In this document: positions 6,054 to 6,242 of the stretch, piece after piece
Layout of the letters: every line of letters begins with the position of its first letter
How positions within the stretch are numbered: position 1 is the stretch's first letter
From: Desulfobacterales bacterium
Lineage (GTDB): Bacteria; Desulfobacterota; Desulfobacteria; Desulfobacterales; JAUWMJ01
Assembly (NCBI GenBank): GCA_030613225.1
Contig: JAUWMJ010000200.1
Coordinates: 1-6,242, forward strand
DNA length: 6,242 nt
Reading direction: 5' to 3'
Made by a program: the position numbers and the translations under genes
Notes under the pieces: generated by a model
Database searches by the model: none
Seen by the model: only the letters and a program-made list of their open reading frames with translations
What the model was told of the DNA's origin: nothing

Positions 6054-6200
6054 GTAACGAGTATCCAGTATCGAGTATCCAGCATCCAGTATCGAGCATC
6101 CAGTATCCAGTATCGAGGATCCAGTATCGAGGATCCAGTAACGAGGATCCAGCAAACAGGATCGAGGATAGATTATCGAGAATGTTGTATCTTGGATCGC
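6054..6200. repeat. Heptamer tandem array E (about 21 units)
   Basis: Eighteen consecutive 7-bp units without any phase slip run from 6054 to 6179, followed by three degenerate ones to 6200. The commonest are GTATCGA and GTATCCA (left half) and GGATCCA alternating with RTAWCGA forms (right half); in places two heptamers form a 14-bp higher-order unit. GTTG follows immediately (6201-6204), as at the inner end of the arms of A-C. No opposite arm is visible before the window ends at 6242, so this may be the left arm of a larger element. The minus-strand frames through it give repetitive peptides of the ILDTGYS kind and should not be annotated as genes. The last 42 bases are unassigned. Confidence 0.85.
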
Positions 6201-6242
6201 GTTGCTTTGAACGCCTATGCTTCCTCTATCGCTGTCAATCAT

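Noticed and set aside
5876..6085. Minus-strand 69-codon frame in the G+C-rich stretch
   Set aside because: Low-complexity, Arg/Ser/Pro-rich composition typical of translated repeats, with no ribosome-binding site and no recognised motif.
5967..6242. Minus-strand open frame of 91 codons through array E, open at the window edge
   Set aside because: Most of it is translation of 7-bp repeats giving ILDTGYS-like periodic peptides; no ribosome-binding site and no domain. The part before the array could belong to something beyond the edge, but cannot be judged.

Overview
The window looks like a piece of a Desulfobacterota (delta-proteobacterial) chromosome, probably of the Desulfobacterales type. 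This rests on inference from three things: the elongation factor G belongs to the spirochaete/planctomycete/delta-proteobacterial (spd) branch related to mitochondrial EFG1; base composition is moderate to low in G+C; and the spaces between genes are long and filled with degenerate short tandem repeats. No rRNA, tRNA, CRISPR array or transposase gene is visible.

Layout, left to right. Positions 1-155 hold a repeat element with inverted arms (element A), cut by the window edge. A SmrB-like Smr-domain protein (254-976) and ElbB, a DJ-1/PfpI-family protein (1057-1710), follow on the plus strand. A good sigma70-type promoter (1727-1754) then points at fusA (2020-4104), but a 225-bp inverted-repeat element (B, 1770-1994) lies in the leader and carries the broken 5' end of a four-helix-bundle S23/IVP gene. 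An uncharacterised RecA/DnaB-fold ATPase (4199-4906) follows fusA and is probably cotranscribed. Element C (4999-5152) lies in the convergent gap before a stand-alone response-regulator receiver (5235-5615, minus strand). Element D (5660-5747) lies in that gene's upstream region. From 5748 to the window end I see no gene: first an A+T-rich stretch, then G+C-rich hairpin-rich DNA, then a long heptamer tandem array (E, 6054-6200).

The genes lean towards translation: EF-G drives translocation, and SmrB-like proteins in enterobacteria cut mRNA at collided ribosomes. The ATPase and the receiver have no assignable partner here.

The most unusual feature is the intergenic DNA. Five separate intergenic segments hold arrays with the same 7-bp period but different unit sequences (GGTTCAG-like in A and B, ATTGAAT in C, AGGTGTC in D, GTATCGA/GGATCCA in E). 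In A-D the array is present twice in opposite orientation around a short core. In three of them the arms end at the core with GTTG. One core contains the start of an S23/IVP gene. This is consistent with a family of palindromic, possibly mobile, non-autonomous elements whose unit sequence differs from copy to copy while the architecture stays fixed.
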